DNA from: Cryphonectria parasitica EP155
Taxonomy: Eukaryota; Ascomycota; Sordariomycetes; Diaporthales; Cryphonectriaceae
DNA length: 64,000 bases
Assembly: GCF_011745365.1 (NCBI RefSeq)
Contig: NW_024468915.1
Coordinates: 1,156,653-1,220,652, forward strand
Reading direction: 5' to 3'
Shown: positions 20,950-32,100 of the stretch, in pieces
Numbering within the stretch: position 1 is the first letter of the stretch
How the letters are laid out: every line of letters starts with the position of its first letter
Notes under the pieces: model-generated
Told to the model about the DNA's origin: nothing
Databases searched by the model: none
What the model saw: only the letters and a program-made list of their open reading frames with translations
Made by a program: the position numbers and the translations under genes

Positions 20950-22164
20950 ATGCCTGGGCTGAAGGTGAACACAAATACAGGTCCACAAGGCGCTGGCTCG
21001 CCCCCCAGGCCAGCTTCATCTGGTGTCAGGACTGCTGTTCCTCCACCAGCAGGCCTCAGTTCCGCCGGCGCGCCCGCTACTGCGCAGGCATCTGTGAAAA
21101 CCATCCCTTCAACAGTTCAGTCCCAACCACTACCACCGCGACCGCCGCTCCCAACAGTACCATCCCAACCCTCTTCTTCTTCTTCCTTCTCACAAAAACC
21201 AAGACCTCAACCTGCGCCCCAACCACCGCCCCCAGCGCCAGCAGCAGCAGCCGAGCCCGACCGACCACCTGTCAGCCCCATAACACCACCCCTACAGCCG
21301 CTCAAGTCGACGACCCCAATCCCGCCGCCGACTATCCCTCCAAACTTCGCCTCTCTAGGTGGTCGCGCGCCCCTAACCCATGCATCGCACCCGCCAACGG
21401 TTCCCAGTGCACCCCCGCCTCCGGTTCCCCTGGACCCGGTCGACTTCCAGGACAACCCTGATGTGATCGCGCTGCAGACTACGATTAATATTCTCCTGCG
21501 GCAGAAGAGACAGGCAGAAGAGGACATCCGTAAATTACGAGATGCAAAGGATGCGGCGACCCAGAAGCCGTTGGAGTTTGCAAGAGACCTTGCGGGTGGG
21601 CAGGTGCGGCAAGGCGGCGCCGCTGGCGAGAACCAAGCAGACCTTGCGCAGGAAGATGATAGTTCGGGCTCAGACTCGGACTCAGACTCGGACTCGGATG
21701 TCGAGATGAAACAAGAGGCGGATGGCGAGGATTCTCTCGCAGGTAACGGCCTCAAACCCTCTGCGATGGAAGCCTCTTCAGCCAAGAAAGGCAAGGCCGC
21801 AGCTTCGGGTCATAGTAGCAGCAGCAACTACAACAACAACGGCGCCGGCGCAAGTAGCAGCAAGTCAGCCTCTGCAGCACCGCCGTGGGCCAACCTGCCC
21901 AAGGCACAGGACATTGTCCGCTGCCCGCAGATCAACTGGGCCCAATATGCCATCGAGGGCGAGGCGCTCAACAAGCTGCACAACGAGCAGCTTTCGCGCC
22001 CTACGCTTGGGACGCCTGCCTTGATGGCTGCCAACGGGACGTTTGAGTTTACAGGGGCGGCAAACCCAGATGACGGGAAGAGGGTCGAGGGGATCTCTGC
22101 GCCCTTTAACCCGCTGCGGGATAGGAAGCCCTCAAAGGGCAAGGGCCCCCGGCGAGGCGCATAA
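20950..22164 (+). CDS. Proline-rich conserved fungal protein of unknown function, 404 aa
   Basis: Single exon. Residues 1-165 are very rich in Pro, Ala, Ser and Gln (disordered). A predicted helical or coiled-coil segment follows at about 165-200 (DVIALQTTINILLRQKRQAE). An acidic Ser-Asp repeat (SGSDSDSDSDSDVEM) lies near 237-251 and a Ser/Asn/Gly linker near 275-310. The most conserved-looking block is at 315-350, with QDIVRCPQINWAQYAIEGEA. The tail is basic (KPSKGKGPRRGA). The combination of a coiled coil, an acidic tract and a basic tail suggests a nuclear adaptor, but that is inference. The start ATG is preceded by a pyrimidine-rich leader. I do not recognise the family by name. Confidence 0.75.
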   Translation: MPGLKVNTNTGPQGAGSPPRPASSGVRTAVPPPAGLSSAGAPATAQASVKTIPSTVQSQPLPPRPPLPTVPSQPSSSSSFSQKPRPQPAPQPPPPAPAAAAEPDRPPVSPITPPLQPLKSTTPIPPPTIPPNFASLGGRAPLTHASHPPTVPSAPPPPVPLDPVDFQDNPDVIALQTTINILLRQKRQAEEDIRKLRDAKDAATQKPLEFARDLAGGQVRQGGAAGENQADLAQEDDSSGSDSDSDSDSDVEMKQEADGEDSLAGNGLKPSAMEASSAKKGKAAASGHSSSSNYNNNGAGASSSKSASAAPPWANLPKAQDIVRCPQINWAQYAIEGEALNKLHNEQLSRPTLGTPALMAANGTFEFTGAANPDDGKRVEGISAPFNPLRDRKPSKGKGPRRGA

Positions 22165-22899
22165 ACAGCTCGCTGGTAGTCACAGGGGGGAGAAAGAAGG
22201 TCAGTTGAAGAGAGAATGAAGATATGGAAATATCGAGGGGTCACCACACGGGATATACGGTTGAGCCCGGATGGTGATTCGAAGACTCTCGAGTCGGTGA
22301 CATGTTTTTGTGACTTGTGCTTTTCAACAGCGAGAGGCGAGCAGATTGATTTGGCAAGGCGTTGGGGCTCCATGCTTCATTTCAAATTCAGGTCCAGCAA
22401 CAGATCAAGAAATACCACATTCGAGCAGGTGGAAGACGAAGAGGGATTGGAAAATCATCCTCTCACGTGGGAATTTTATGAGTGCACTGTCCCCACACGC
22501 AACCCGTCCCCCTGCTTCCGACCTTCCCATGGCCAAGTAGAGGGTATCGTCACCCTGAATGAACCGTAACGCCGCTGCAGTCAAAAACCTTTTAACTCCA
22601 CGAAACCGAGAGGCAGATGACCTGCCAGAGACCATTGAGAAGAGCAAAAGATCACCGGTCAATACATAAACCGTGTTGCAGTGCCCTTGATCCATTTGCC
22701 CACTTTCGTCCGCCGATCATGCCTGGTTACCACCGACCAAACCGAAACGCCTAGCAGAGTAAAAAGACTGAGAAATGAAGACATTTTCAGAAGGACAGCG
22801 TACCAGCTACCATGGCATCTGGTGGCTTCCATGTGTTTCCTATGTGTTTCCTATGCTCCAAATCCCTATTCGCAGAGACTAGCATGTTAGGAATCTGTC
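22165..22899. other. Intergenic between convergent genes
   Basis: 735 bp of 3' flanking DNA for two convergent genes. No repeats or RNA gene recognised. Confidence 0.5.
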
Positions 22900-24709
22900 T
22901 CACTCAACAGAGGCCTGAACACTGCGGCGGAGACGTTGGCGGTATTGCTTCTTCTCCTTCTCGTTGCCCCAGAAGAGTTTGAAGGCCTCCGGATGAACCA
23001 GAGTTCTCGGGTCATACGGAGGATGTTCCTCCTCCAACATCTCGATGATGGCATCCAGGTGCGCCTGCATGTTCTCTCTCTTGGATGGTGGCGGCCAACA
23101 GCATGGTGTCCCATCAGGGGCGATGCGTTGGTGGAATAGCTTCGTCTCGAATCTAATCCGGGGTTGCTCCTCGGGAAACTTGGGACTCAGATGGATCCTG
23201 ATGCGGAACAGGCCTCCGTCCATGTTGGTCATGGGTCGACCAAAGTACGTGAAGATCCAGACGAAGGGGTTGCCATCCTCCGCCTCGACATTGTGAGGGA
23301 TGCCGTGTTGCTTATAGTTCTCGCTCACCTGGGCCAGCTGGCGCTTAAGATTCACGGCGACAGTCTCCTCCTGCTGCTCGACTTCCTTGCCCTGGGCAGC
23401 CCAAATGAGGGGCTCCTCGTCGAGGACCCTTTTGATGTTCCTCAGTCGCTTCTCAAGCTCGCCGTAATGGAATTTGCCGTCCATCTGGTTGCCACCGCCC
23501 TCGAAAGGCATTCTGGCGAACGCCTGACCTTCCTTGACATCCTTGGAAGCTTTGTGGATAGCTGCTAGGTACGACTCGTAGTACCAGAGGAATCGACGCT
23601 TGAACAAGTCTTTGAAAGGCTCAAAGGTAGTCATACCTTCGTCGGCACCGTCAAAGTCGGGGTCGTATTCATCCTGGGCGGCTACGGGAGGGGTTACGTT
23701 GCCGTCAGCACCGATTCCCAGATATCCTTCGAGGCGCTGAATGACGGAGATACGAAGAGATTCATGTTGGATCTAGCAGAATGAATGAATTAGCCAGCAT
23801 ATCTTCATTACACCACATGTGACAAGATGGCACCTTTTGGACATAGTCCTTCTGATTCTTTTTATCTTGAGTCTCACGTGCGTCCTCGAAACCAGGCTCG
23901 TTCTCGTATGGGTTCGACGACATCAGGCTCTGGATAGACAGGAGGATAGACTCAAGGCCCTGTGCAGCAGACCACTCCTCGCCAGGCTCACCCCGCCATG
24001 TCCTAGGCGTATTTTTAGTGGTTGGCACGGAGCATCGTTTCGCAGTGTATAACATACCCTAGGATTGAACTGGATGATGTCGCAATTAGCAAAGGGAAAG
24101 AGGGGGAAATGTTTAGCTAGGACCCATTGGCACTTACAGACAAACTCGGCCTCCAGCGTAGATGTTAGGATTGAATCGACAACGGCCTCCATTGGTGGTA
24201 ATTGCAGTCACAGAAGGTGCTTTTCGAGGATATTCTGCATGGTGATGTTATTAGTGTGTGCCGACATGATAGGTATTCCTGTCAATGCTGACCTTTGCCA
24301 AACCTAAAGGTGAACTGTTGCTTGTCAGCCTCTCTCCCTTTTCTGGGTAGATTGAATCCTGTCAACACCAACCTCGAAAAAGCCGAATTCGTATGGCGTC
24401 TCATGGGGACCGATGATGACAGCCCTGATGTTGCGAACATCGGCATCACGGCAGGCGACAGCCAGAGCTAAGCACATATCAGCATTTCCAGCTTTGAGCA
24501 GCAGCATGCAGGTGGTAGTTGAGCATACAGAGGTCAGCATTCTTTTGGAGGTCGCCAAGCTCCTACAGACATCGTCGAAAGTTAGCATCGCGAGGTGGAG
24601 GGCAGATCAGGCGAGTCCAGCACAGCTCAGCCCAAGCGTTGAGCTTGATGCTGCCCCGCAGTATGGCAGAACATGCCTTAGTGATTCTGATGATGGACTG
24701 ATCAGCCAT
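22900..24709 (-). CDS. Tandem E2 ubiquitin-conjugating enzyme, UBE2Z-like N-terminal domain plus second UBC-like domain
   Basis: 444 aa from eight exons: 24709-24677, 24562-24529, 24467-24373, 24314-24293, 24234-24138, 24069-24058, 24002-23834 and 23772-22900. All joins keep frame and recover an unbroken UBC fold. Domain 1 (about 5-150) has ETPYEFGFFEF, FGKEYPRKAP, RFNPNIYAGGRVCLSILGTW (Cys93; NPN in place of HPN, as in UBE2Z) and EEWSAAQGLESILLSIQSLM. Domain 2 (about 275-435) has WIFTYFGRPMTNMDGGLFR, FPEEQPRIRF and LFHQRIAPDGTPCCW (Cys378/Cys379). There the HPN triad reads HQR. Intron 1 is GC-AG (AAG|GCATGT...CTGTAG, branch TGCTAAC) and exon 6 is only 12 nt. It is divergent to rfc2. The E2 family call is strong; whether domain 2 is active is open. 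Confidence 0.87.
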
Positions 24710-25583
24710 GGCGGCCACTTATCAGTACAAGGTAGGCGTGATAAATTTCATAAGTATGGTCGAAATGATCTGCTCAATGTCGAGAATCTCTGGATTGAAT
24801 GTTGGGAGTGCAGAAGAGGAGGAGGAAAGTGGGGGTGGACGCTGTGGTACCACAGGCTGAGAACTAGCAGTTTAAGGCTTCTTGGCTCCGTGTTTAGTCA
24901 CAGGGATTAGGCAAGCGGGCCACTCAGGAACCCTGCATGGTCTGTAGAAGGCAAATTCAAGGCTGTCATGCTTAAGATCAAGGACGGGAAGGCAACTCAA
25001 GTATTCTGCATACTTCTATGTATTAAGACACCTGTCTCCTGACTATTGGAACCTATTGTGAAGAGAGATACCTGCCATGATTCAAGACCATTCTGTTATC
25101 TTGGTCATGAGGTTCATGACTTAGTGAGAAGATGCTTTCTCTGGTTTAAAGACCTACTCAGCTAGGAGTTTGAGTGCTGGAAGAACACAATCAGTGTTTC
25201 AAGGCCCTAATAGTATAGAAGGCAGGTGCTTGGGAAGTCATGTTCTCAGAGTGATATCATCAATACCCTACAGTAGTAATAATGAATGGACGCAAGAATA
25301 GTTTTTCGTAGAGATAATAGATCAACCTGAAGTCAATCCCGTTGAGGCTGGAGCTGGTTAAGGGGGACCCCTGCACGCCTTCCCCCAGAACAGCCAGGGT
25401 GGGTGTCTCTACAGCGGCGGGGCTTCCTCCAGACGCGTTTGCAACGCGTAAATTGACTTCTTTCATTTGCACACACCAGTACCGAAACCAGACAAAACCA
25501 CTTCTATTTATCCCATTCATACAGCCACCTCCCACTGGATCGTCACAGCTGGATCAAAATAATCCGATTTGCAACTGCCAAAA
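24710..25583. promoter_or_regulatory. Divergent promoter region, E2 gene / rfc2
   Basis: 874 bp between opposite start codons. Near the rfc2 side, AACGCGTAAATTG and GACGCGTTTG (25431-25455) contain ACGCGT, the MluI cell-cycle box seen in fungal DNA-replication promoters. That fits rfc2, but the link is inference. Nothing else stands out. Confidence 0.5.
25432..25453. promoter_or_regulatory. Two ACGCGT (MCB-like) elements upstream of rfc2
   Basis: ACGCGT occurs twice within 20 bases, in GACGCGTTTG and AACGCGTAAA, about 130-150 bases upstream of the rfc2 start. In yeasts this hexamer is bound by the MBF (Mbp1-Swi6) factor and drives G1/S expression of replication genes. Function here is inferred from motif and neighbour gene. 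Confidence 0.55.
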
Positions 25584-26865
25584 ATGGCTAGTTTTTTCGA
25601 CATCAAGGCCAGGAAAGCTGCTGCTGCCAACGGCTCGAGCAAGCTCGAGAAGAAGGGCCCAGAGACACCAAGAGCTCAGCCTTGGGTGGAGAAATAGTAT
25701 GTCACCCTGCACCTGCAGGCTGATGATAATTGCTGGAGTAGCAGGTATTAATGATAACATATCTCAGTCGTCCAAAGAACCTCAACGATGTTACTGCGCA
25801 AGACCACACGATCACTGTCCTGCAACGGACCCTCCAGGCATCAAATGTACGCCGCCATCTTGTTTCCACGAAGTACCGTGTCTTCTCCTGCCTACGATCC
25901 TGGTTGACGCATTTTAGCTACCACACATGCTCTTTTACGGCCCGCCCGGGACTGGCAAGACCTCTACGATCCTTGCCCTCGCCAAGGAACTCTACGGACC
26001 TGAATTCATGAAGCAGCGTGTCCTCGAGCTCAATGCCTCCGACGAGCGCGGCATCTCTATCGTCCGAGAGAAAGTCAAAGACTTTGCGCGCATGCAGCTG
26101 ACGAACCCTCCGCCCGGCTACAAGGAGCGCTATCCCTGCCCGCCCTTCAAGATCATCATCCTCGACGAGGCAGATAGCATGACGCAGGATGCGCAGAGCG
26201 CGCTGCGCCGTACGATGGAGACATACAGCAAGATCACGCGGTTCTGCCTGATCTGCAACTACGTCACGCGCATCATCGACCCGCTGGCGAGTAGGTGCAG
26301 CAAGTTTCGCTTCAAGAGCTTGGATCAAGGAAATGCGAAAAAGAGGCTGGAGCAGATTGCCGAGAATGAAGGCGTGACGCTGGAGGAGGGTGCGGTGGAT
26401 GCGCTGATTCAGTGCAGCGAGGGTGACTTGCGAAAGGCTATTACCTTCCTGCAGAGTGCGGCGCGACTTGTCGGTGCTGGTGCGGCTGTGAGCAGTCAGG
26501 GCGACCAGATGGATGTAGACTCCAAAGCGGTCACGATTAGAATCGTGGAGGATATTGCAGGTGTGATTCCCAGCGCCACCATCGACCGGCTGGTAAAGGC
26601 GATCCGACCAGCCTCGGCTGGCGAGACGTATTCAGCTGTTTCTAAGGTCGTGGAGGACATGGTCGCCGATGGTTGGAGTGCGGGCCAGGTGGTCAACCAA
26701 CTATACCAAGCAATCGTCTACGACGAAACGATTCCAGACGTGCAAAAGAACCAGATTGTCATGGTCTTTTCTGAGGTTGATAAACGTTTGGTGGACGGCG
26801 CGGACGAGCATCTCACAATCCTGGACCTGTCACTCCGCACATCAAGCATCTTGGCTGGGCGATAG
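25584..26865 (+). CDS. rfc2: Replication factor C small subunit Rfc2 (clamp loader)
   Basis: AAA+ subunit of the RFC complex that loads PCNA at primer ends. Exons 25584-25696, 25768-25846 and 25918-26865 give 379 aa, with two 71-nt introns. The start [13 protein letters not shown] and [19 protein letters not shown] follow the RFC small-subunit pattern. Walker A is GPPGTGKT, Walker B with sensor is [14 protein letters not shown] is ASRCSKFRF, and [18 protein letters not shown] is the RFC box typical of yeast Rfc2/human RFC4. The C-terminal collar domain follows [21 protein letters not shown] elements in the promoter fit cell-cycle control. Subunit identity rests on remembered similarity to Rfc2 and is quite sure. 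Confidence 0.93.
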
Positions 26866-27049
26866 GGCGGACGGCAAATGATGCGACTCTGAAGAAAGAA
26901 AAAAAAAAGAATCAAAGGTGTCTGATGATACCCTGCTACAAAGATGATAGGCAAAACAACGGCAGAGGACATATTCGGCGTTCTTGAGGATGGTGGGTCG
27001 GCTTTTTATTATTATTCTTGTTTTCACAGGCTGTTAGATAATTCCGCAG

Positions 27050-28603
27050 CTACTTCCGAGGGGAGTCACCGGCATTAATGAGACCCAAAACTCCATTCAA
27101 ACTTGACCAGACGTCTCCGCGTTCCTGAGAAGTACCACCTCTACTGCTCAGAGGCGCCTTCGATCCTTTCTTCGGACTTGCCGTCTCGGCCAGCCAAATA
27201 TCGTCCATCGTACTATCTTCGTCCACAGCCTCGTCTCTGTGGGTCGCACCCCGTCCTAGCAGCTGGTCGATCTCGAACAGATGTTTCGTCGACCCCTCCA
27301 GTGCCACCTGTCCTTTCTCGATCTTCTCCGCTACAGCCTCCAGCGTCGAGAGCTTGGCCGAATCAGCAGCCACCACCCAAGGCTGGACGTAAACGCTGAT
27401 TTTGTCACCACACTTCTCAGGAAGACTGCCACCTGAGCGCCCTTGGTGTCTCCGAGTCGGGTGCTCCGGCAGCAACTGACTCTCCTCGGCGAGACGACTC
27501 AACGCCCGACCAGTGACTTCGGTCTGTTTTGCGAGAACGTCATTCAGATGGGCCTTCTGGGCAATTGATGCCTTCTGCTCATGTGCGACGGACAGGAGAC
27601 TCCGGATGTAGGGTGTGATGAGGTAGTCCGACGGCGGGTGTGGTCCCTCTCCTAGTTGAGCGGTCTGTTTTGTCTCTTCAGGTGGCTTTATTGTGAGCCG
27701 AGGACTTTGCGCAGCTAGCTGGATCAGGGCCTTGCGTTCAGCAACATAAGTGGCATATTTGTCTTTAATCAATGCAAGCTGTGCATCCATATGCGCCTTG
27801 TCCATTTTAGTTGGACTTCTGCCGTGTCCGTCTGGTCCATCCTCTTGACCATCATCCGCCCCGGATGTCTTGCCAAGCTCCGTCTCCATCCAGGTGATGA
27901 GCTCGTTGCGCGTCGCACTGAGAGCCGCGGACTTATCTCCGAGGCTGATCTTGCCAGGTGTTGCTGTGAAGCGGGACTTCACCTCTTCGAGCAGCTGTTC
28001 TTCCTTCTTGAGTAACAACTTGGAGCGCAGCACCGCCTTCTCCAGTCGGTCGACGAGGGTTTTGAGATCTGTCTTTGTGGCGCCCTTATCCACTGTGAAG
28101 CCGCTAATGACAGCTTTGGGGACCTCGGGCAGGCGTCGAGTGTCTTTGAAAACCTCCTCAGATTGTAGGAACTTGGGATCGGCCGCCGGTTTTTGGCTGA
28201 GGAGGTCAATGTACTTCTCAACTGTTTGCAATCTTTCCTGCTTCCGCCTAAGCTCGATACCGGCGACGTGCTCCTCCAGCCTGCTAGCGTTATTCAGACT
28301 CCTTTCATTACCAGATTTGACCTCCTTCGCCACCCGACTTTGGTTGACGGCTTCATCGTACGCCCTCTGTGCCTTGATGTTCGCGTGCAGCGCCTTTAGA
28401 TAGTCCCTCTGAAGCCCGCGCGCATCTGTTGTTTTGATGACGCAGTCTGGCTCTGCCAACGCCAAGGGGCCGTTCATTGGGCCATTTTCATGGCACGATT
28501 GCAAATTCAAGGCCAAGACCCTGCGAATATGCTCTGCTTCCTCGCGAGGCCGCACATACTGCTCAAGCGACGTTTGGATGGCCTTGGTTATCTCATTTGC
28601 CAT
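27050..28603 (-). CDS. Conserved coiled-coil protein of unknown function, about 517 aa
   Basis: Single exon. The open frame starts 30 bases earlier (28633), but the Met at 28603 (MANEITKAIQTSLEQYVRPR) looks like the natural start. Residues about 80-290 are rich in heptad-like Leu, Glu, Lys and Arg (for example RLEEHVAGIELRRKQERLQT and LVDRLEKAVLRSKLLLKKEE), so an extended coiled coil is likely. Acidic low-complexity stretches and EKIEKGQVALEGSTKHLFEI lie towards the C-terminus, where DIWLAETASPKKGSK may be a peptide motif. No targeting signal. The form resembles cytoskeletal or kinetochore/spindle-type scaffold proteins, but I cannot name it. Convergent with rfc2 (184 bp between stops) and divergent to brr2. 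Confidence 0.75.
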   Translation of the reverse strand: MANEITKAIQTSLEQYVRPREEAEHIRRVLALNLQSCHENGPMNGPLALAEPDCVIKTTDARGLQRDYLKALHANIKAQRAYDEAVNQSRVAKEVKSGNERSLNNASRLEEHVAGIELRRKQERLQTVEKYIDLLSQKPAADPKFLQSEEVFKDTRRLPEVPKAVISGFTVDKGATKTDLKTLVDRLEKAVLRSKLLLKKEEQLLEEVKSRFTATPGKISLGDKSAALSATRNELITWMETELGKTSGADDGQEDGPDGHGRSPTKMDKAHMDAQLALIKDKYATYVAERKALIQLAAQSPRLTIKPPEETKQTAQLGEGPHPPSDYLITPYIRSLLSVAHEQKASIAQKAHLNDVLAKQTEVTGRALSRLAEESQLLPEHPTRRHQGRSGGSLPEKCGDKISVYVQPWVVAADSAKLSTLEAVAEKIEKGQVALEGSTKHLFEIDQLLGRGATHRDEAVDEDSTMDDIWLAETASPKKGSKAPLSSRGGTSQERGDVWSSLNGVLGLINAGDSPRK

Positions 28604-29197
28604 TCTTGCTGCGGCGTGTGCCGTGAGAATCACTCAGCACCAGTGTCAAGGCGGGAAACACAAGTACACAGACATGCAGCCAGTAGTCTGAGAACGTAGG
28701 TGTGAAATATATAATTTCACAAGAGAATAATTTCTTTCCAAAAGAGCTTTATTCATGCCCATAGTGACCCATATGCGGTAAAGACGCAGTACAGTAGTAG
28801 TTGTTGGAGGTACAGGGAGTGGGTCCTGCTGATTCAGCGGTGCCATAGTGGTTGCATCCCTGCAACTTTGAACTTCATTTTCGCGACGACTGTTTCCAAC
28901 TGACATCTTCTTCTCAATCTCGGCAACAGCCTTAGCAATTCTTGTGATACACCTTTCTCCTTCTGAGCACAGCTTTCCTTTACTTTGTTTAGAGCTGTAA
29001 TGACCTGATCGGATTTCTGACCTTCGGCGCGCCAGGTCAACGGGACACTCGCCACCATCTAGTGGCGACCGACGCCTCTGCCTATAGCTACAAAACCAAA
29101 CCTGTCGCGCCTCGAGAGGGGAAGAAAAAAAGAAGGAAAAAAAGACCTTCCTCCCCCCCCCCCCCACGGCAACCTGATACTCAACGCCGCCGTCAAG
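28604..29197. promoter_or_regulatory. Divergent promoter region, coiled-coil gene / brr2
   Basis: About 0.6 kb. The brr2 leader has a purine tract (GGGGAAGAAAAAAAGAAGG) and then C13 at 29153-29165, 33 bases before the ATG. No additional gene is supported. Confidence 0.5.
29153..29165. repeat. C13 homopolymer in brr2 leader
   Basis: Thirteen consecutive C ending 33 bases upstream of the brr2 start codon. Confidence 0.9.
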
Positions 29198-32100
29198 ATG
29201 TCTGGCGAAAATTATCAGCGCGATGTGTCGCAGTACAAGTACTCGGCGATGTCCAACCTGGTCCTCCAGGCGGACCGCCGTTTCGTGACGCGACGGACAG
29301 ACGAAGCAACTGGCGACCCAGAATCGTTGGCGGGACGTCTTTCGATCACAGACATGGGCGCACGTGTCGCTCGCGACGCTGTTCCCAGACAAAAGAAGTT
29401 GAACCTGCCGGCTGTGGAGAGGGGCAACGTCCGCGAGGGCGAGGACATCCTGCGGCAGCAGCAGAAGAAGAAGGGGGCGGATCTGTCGAGAGGAGGAAGC
29501 ATCCTGTCAGGGGCTGACGCCCTGGTAGAAGGCCTCCGGTACAGACCGCGGACCCAGGCGACAAGAGCGACGTTTGACCTGATCTTGACCATCGTGGCCA
29601 ACAATCTTGGCGATGTGCCGCAAGAAGTGGTGCGCAGTGCTGCTGATGCAACACTGGAGTACCTCAAGGATGAGGATCTGAAAGATTTCGACAAAAAGAA
29701 GGAGGTTGACGATCTGCTCGGTGTCACTCTGAGCCCAAAGGAATTTAACGAGCTCATGAATCTGGGAAAGAAAATCACAGATTTCGACGCAGAAGACGAC
29801 GACGAGGAGATGGCAGCTGCCGAGGACGAGGGAGAAATCGACGACCGTCAAGGTGTCGCTGTTGCATTCGAAGATGAGGATGAAGACGGCGATGGCATTG
29901 TCGACGAAGTCCGTGAGGACTCCTCGGAAGACGAAGACGAAGAAGATCGCCCAGGCCTCGAGGAGGAAGCAGCAGGCGGCAGCGCTGGCGAGGATAGAGA
30001 CGAAGAAGAGGCAGGCTTAGCTGATGGGGATGCCATGATAATTGACTCGGCTCCAGCCCGCGGCAAGACACAGAAGAAGACCAGCGACGCCAACTCCATA
30101 CCCGCCTTCCAGATCGATGCCTTCTGGCTCCAGCGACAGATAGGACGACTCTATCCCGATGCCCACATACAACACGACAAGACCATACAAGCCCTGCACA
30201 TTCTGTCTGGAGAGCCAGACGAGGAGGGTGGTGACGAAAAGCAACTCCGAGAGATCGAAAACGACCTCATGGAGTTGTTCGACTATGAGCATCATGAGGT
30301 CGTTCAGGAGCTCATCGCAAACAGAGAGAAGGTTGTGTGGCTTACCAGATTGGCTCGCGCCGAGAATGCACAAGCACGTGAGATCATCGAGCGCGAAATG
30401 GCTTCCGAGGGTCTGCAGTGGATCCTTGATGAACTTCGTGGCAAGACTGGCGACGAGAAGAAGGGCAAGCTGGAGATCAAGATGGACATCGATAAGGCCG
30501 AGTTCAAGGAAGAGGCGAAGCCGGAGCGCCCAGAAGCTCACTTAATCGGCGGGCTGCAACCGAAGAAGCTGCTCAACCTGGATAACCTCGTCTTTGACCA
30601 AGGAAATCACCTGATGACGAACCCCAAAGTCAGACTGCCAGAGGGCTCTACGAAACGAGCAGGCAAAGGCTATGAAGAGATTCACGTCCCGCCTCCCAAG
30701 AAGCGCAACGACCCCAGCGATAACCTGATCCCCGTTTCCGAGATGCCAGAGTGGGCTCGGGAGCCTTTCAGTACCGTCAAGTCTCTCAACAAGATTCAGT
30801 CCAGATGCTATCCATCAGCTTTCGAAGACGATGGCAACATGCTTGTGTGTGCTCCGACAGGGTCTGGAAAGACGAACGTGGCGTTTTTAGCCATGCTGCG
30901 GGAGATCGGCAAGCACAGAGATCCAGAGACGGGAGAGATTGACTTGGATGCATTCAAGATTGTCAGCATCGCTCCCCTCAAGGCCCTGGTGCAAGAGCAA
31001 GTAGGCAATTTTGGCAAACGACTGGAGCCCTACGGAATCAAGGTATCGGAGTTGACGGGCGATCGTCAACTTACCAAGCAGCAGATCGCGGAAACCCAAG
31101 TCATTGTCACCACGCCCGAAAAGTGGGATGTCATCACCCGCAAGGCAACCGATACCTCTTACACCAATCTCGTGCGCCTGATTTGCATTGACGAGATTCA
31201 TCTCCTTCACGACGATCGTGGGCCTGTTCTTGAGAGCATCGTCAGTCGAACCATCCGAAAGACGGAACAGACAGGCGAGCCGGTGAGAATCATCGGCCTG
31301 TCGGCTACCCTGCCCAACTATCGAGATGTTGGTAGTTTTCTTCGGGTTGATCCTGAGAAAGGCATGTTCCACTTCGATGGCACATATAGGCCTTGCCCCT
31401 TGCGACAGGAGTTCATTGGTGTCACGGAGAGGAAAGCCATCAAGCAGCTTAAGGTCATGAACGACGTCACATACAACAAAGTTCTGGAGCACGTGGGCAA
31501 GAACAGGAACCAGATGCTGATCTTCGTTCATTCGCGGAAAGAAACGGCAAAGACCGCCAAATACATCCGTGACAAGGCAATGGAGATGGATACTATTAAC
31601 CAGATCTTGAAGAGCGACGTCGGCAGTCGCGAGATCCTACAGGAGGCTTCAGACCAAGCTACTGACAAAGATCTGAAGGACCTTCTTCCTTACGGTCTTG
31701 GTATCCATCATGCCGGTATGGGCCGCGCAGACAGGACTGATGTGGAAGACCTCTTCGCGGATGGACATATACAAGTTCTTGTCTGTACAGCAACACTCGC
31801 TTGGGGAGTCAATCTACCCGCACACACCGTCATCATCAAAGGCACGCAAGTCTACTCTCCCGAGAAGGGTAGCTGGGTGGAACTCAGCCCCCAAGATGTA
31901 CTGCAAATGTTGGGCCGTGCTGGACGGCCTCAGTATGATACCTTCGGCGAAGGCATCATAATCACCAGCCAAGGAGAGATGCAGTACTACCTTTCTCTTA
32001 TGAATCAGCAGCTTCCCATTGAGAGTCAGCTCGTCAGCCGCTTGGTGGATAACCTCAATGCAGAGGTCGTGCTGGGTAATGTACGGACCCGCGATGAAGG

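Noticed and set aside
28834..29058. 74-codon minus-strand open frame (MVASVPLTWRAEGQKS...) next to the brr2 start
   Set aside because: Composition is not family-like, no splice form improved it, and it sits in the shared promoter of two real genes.
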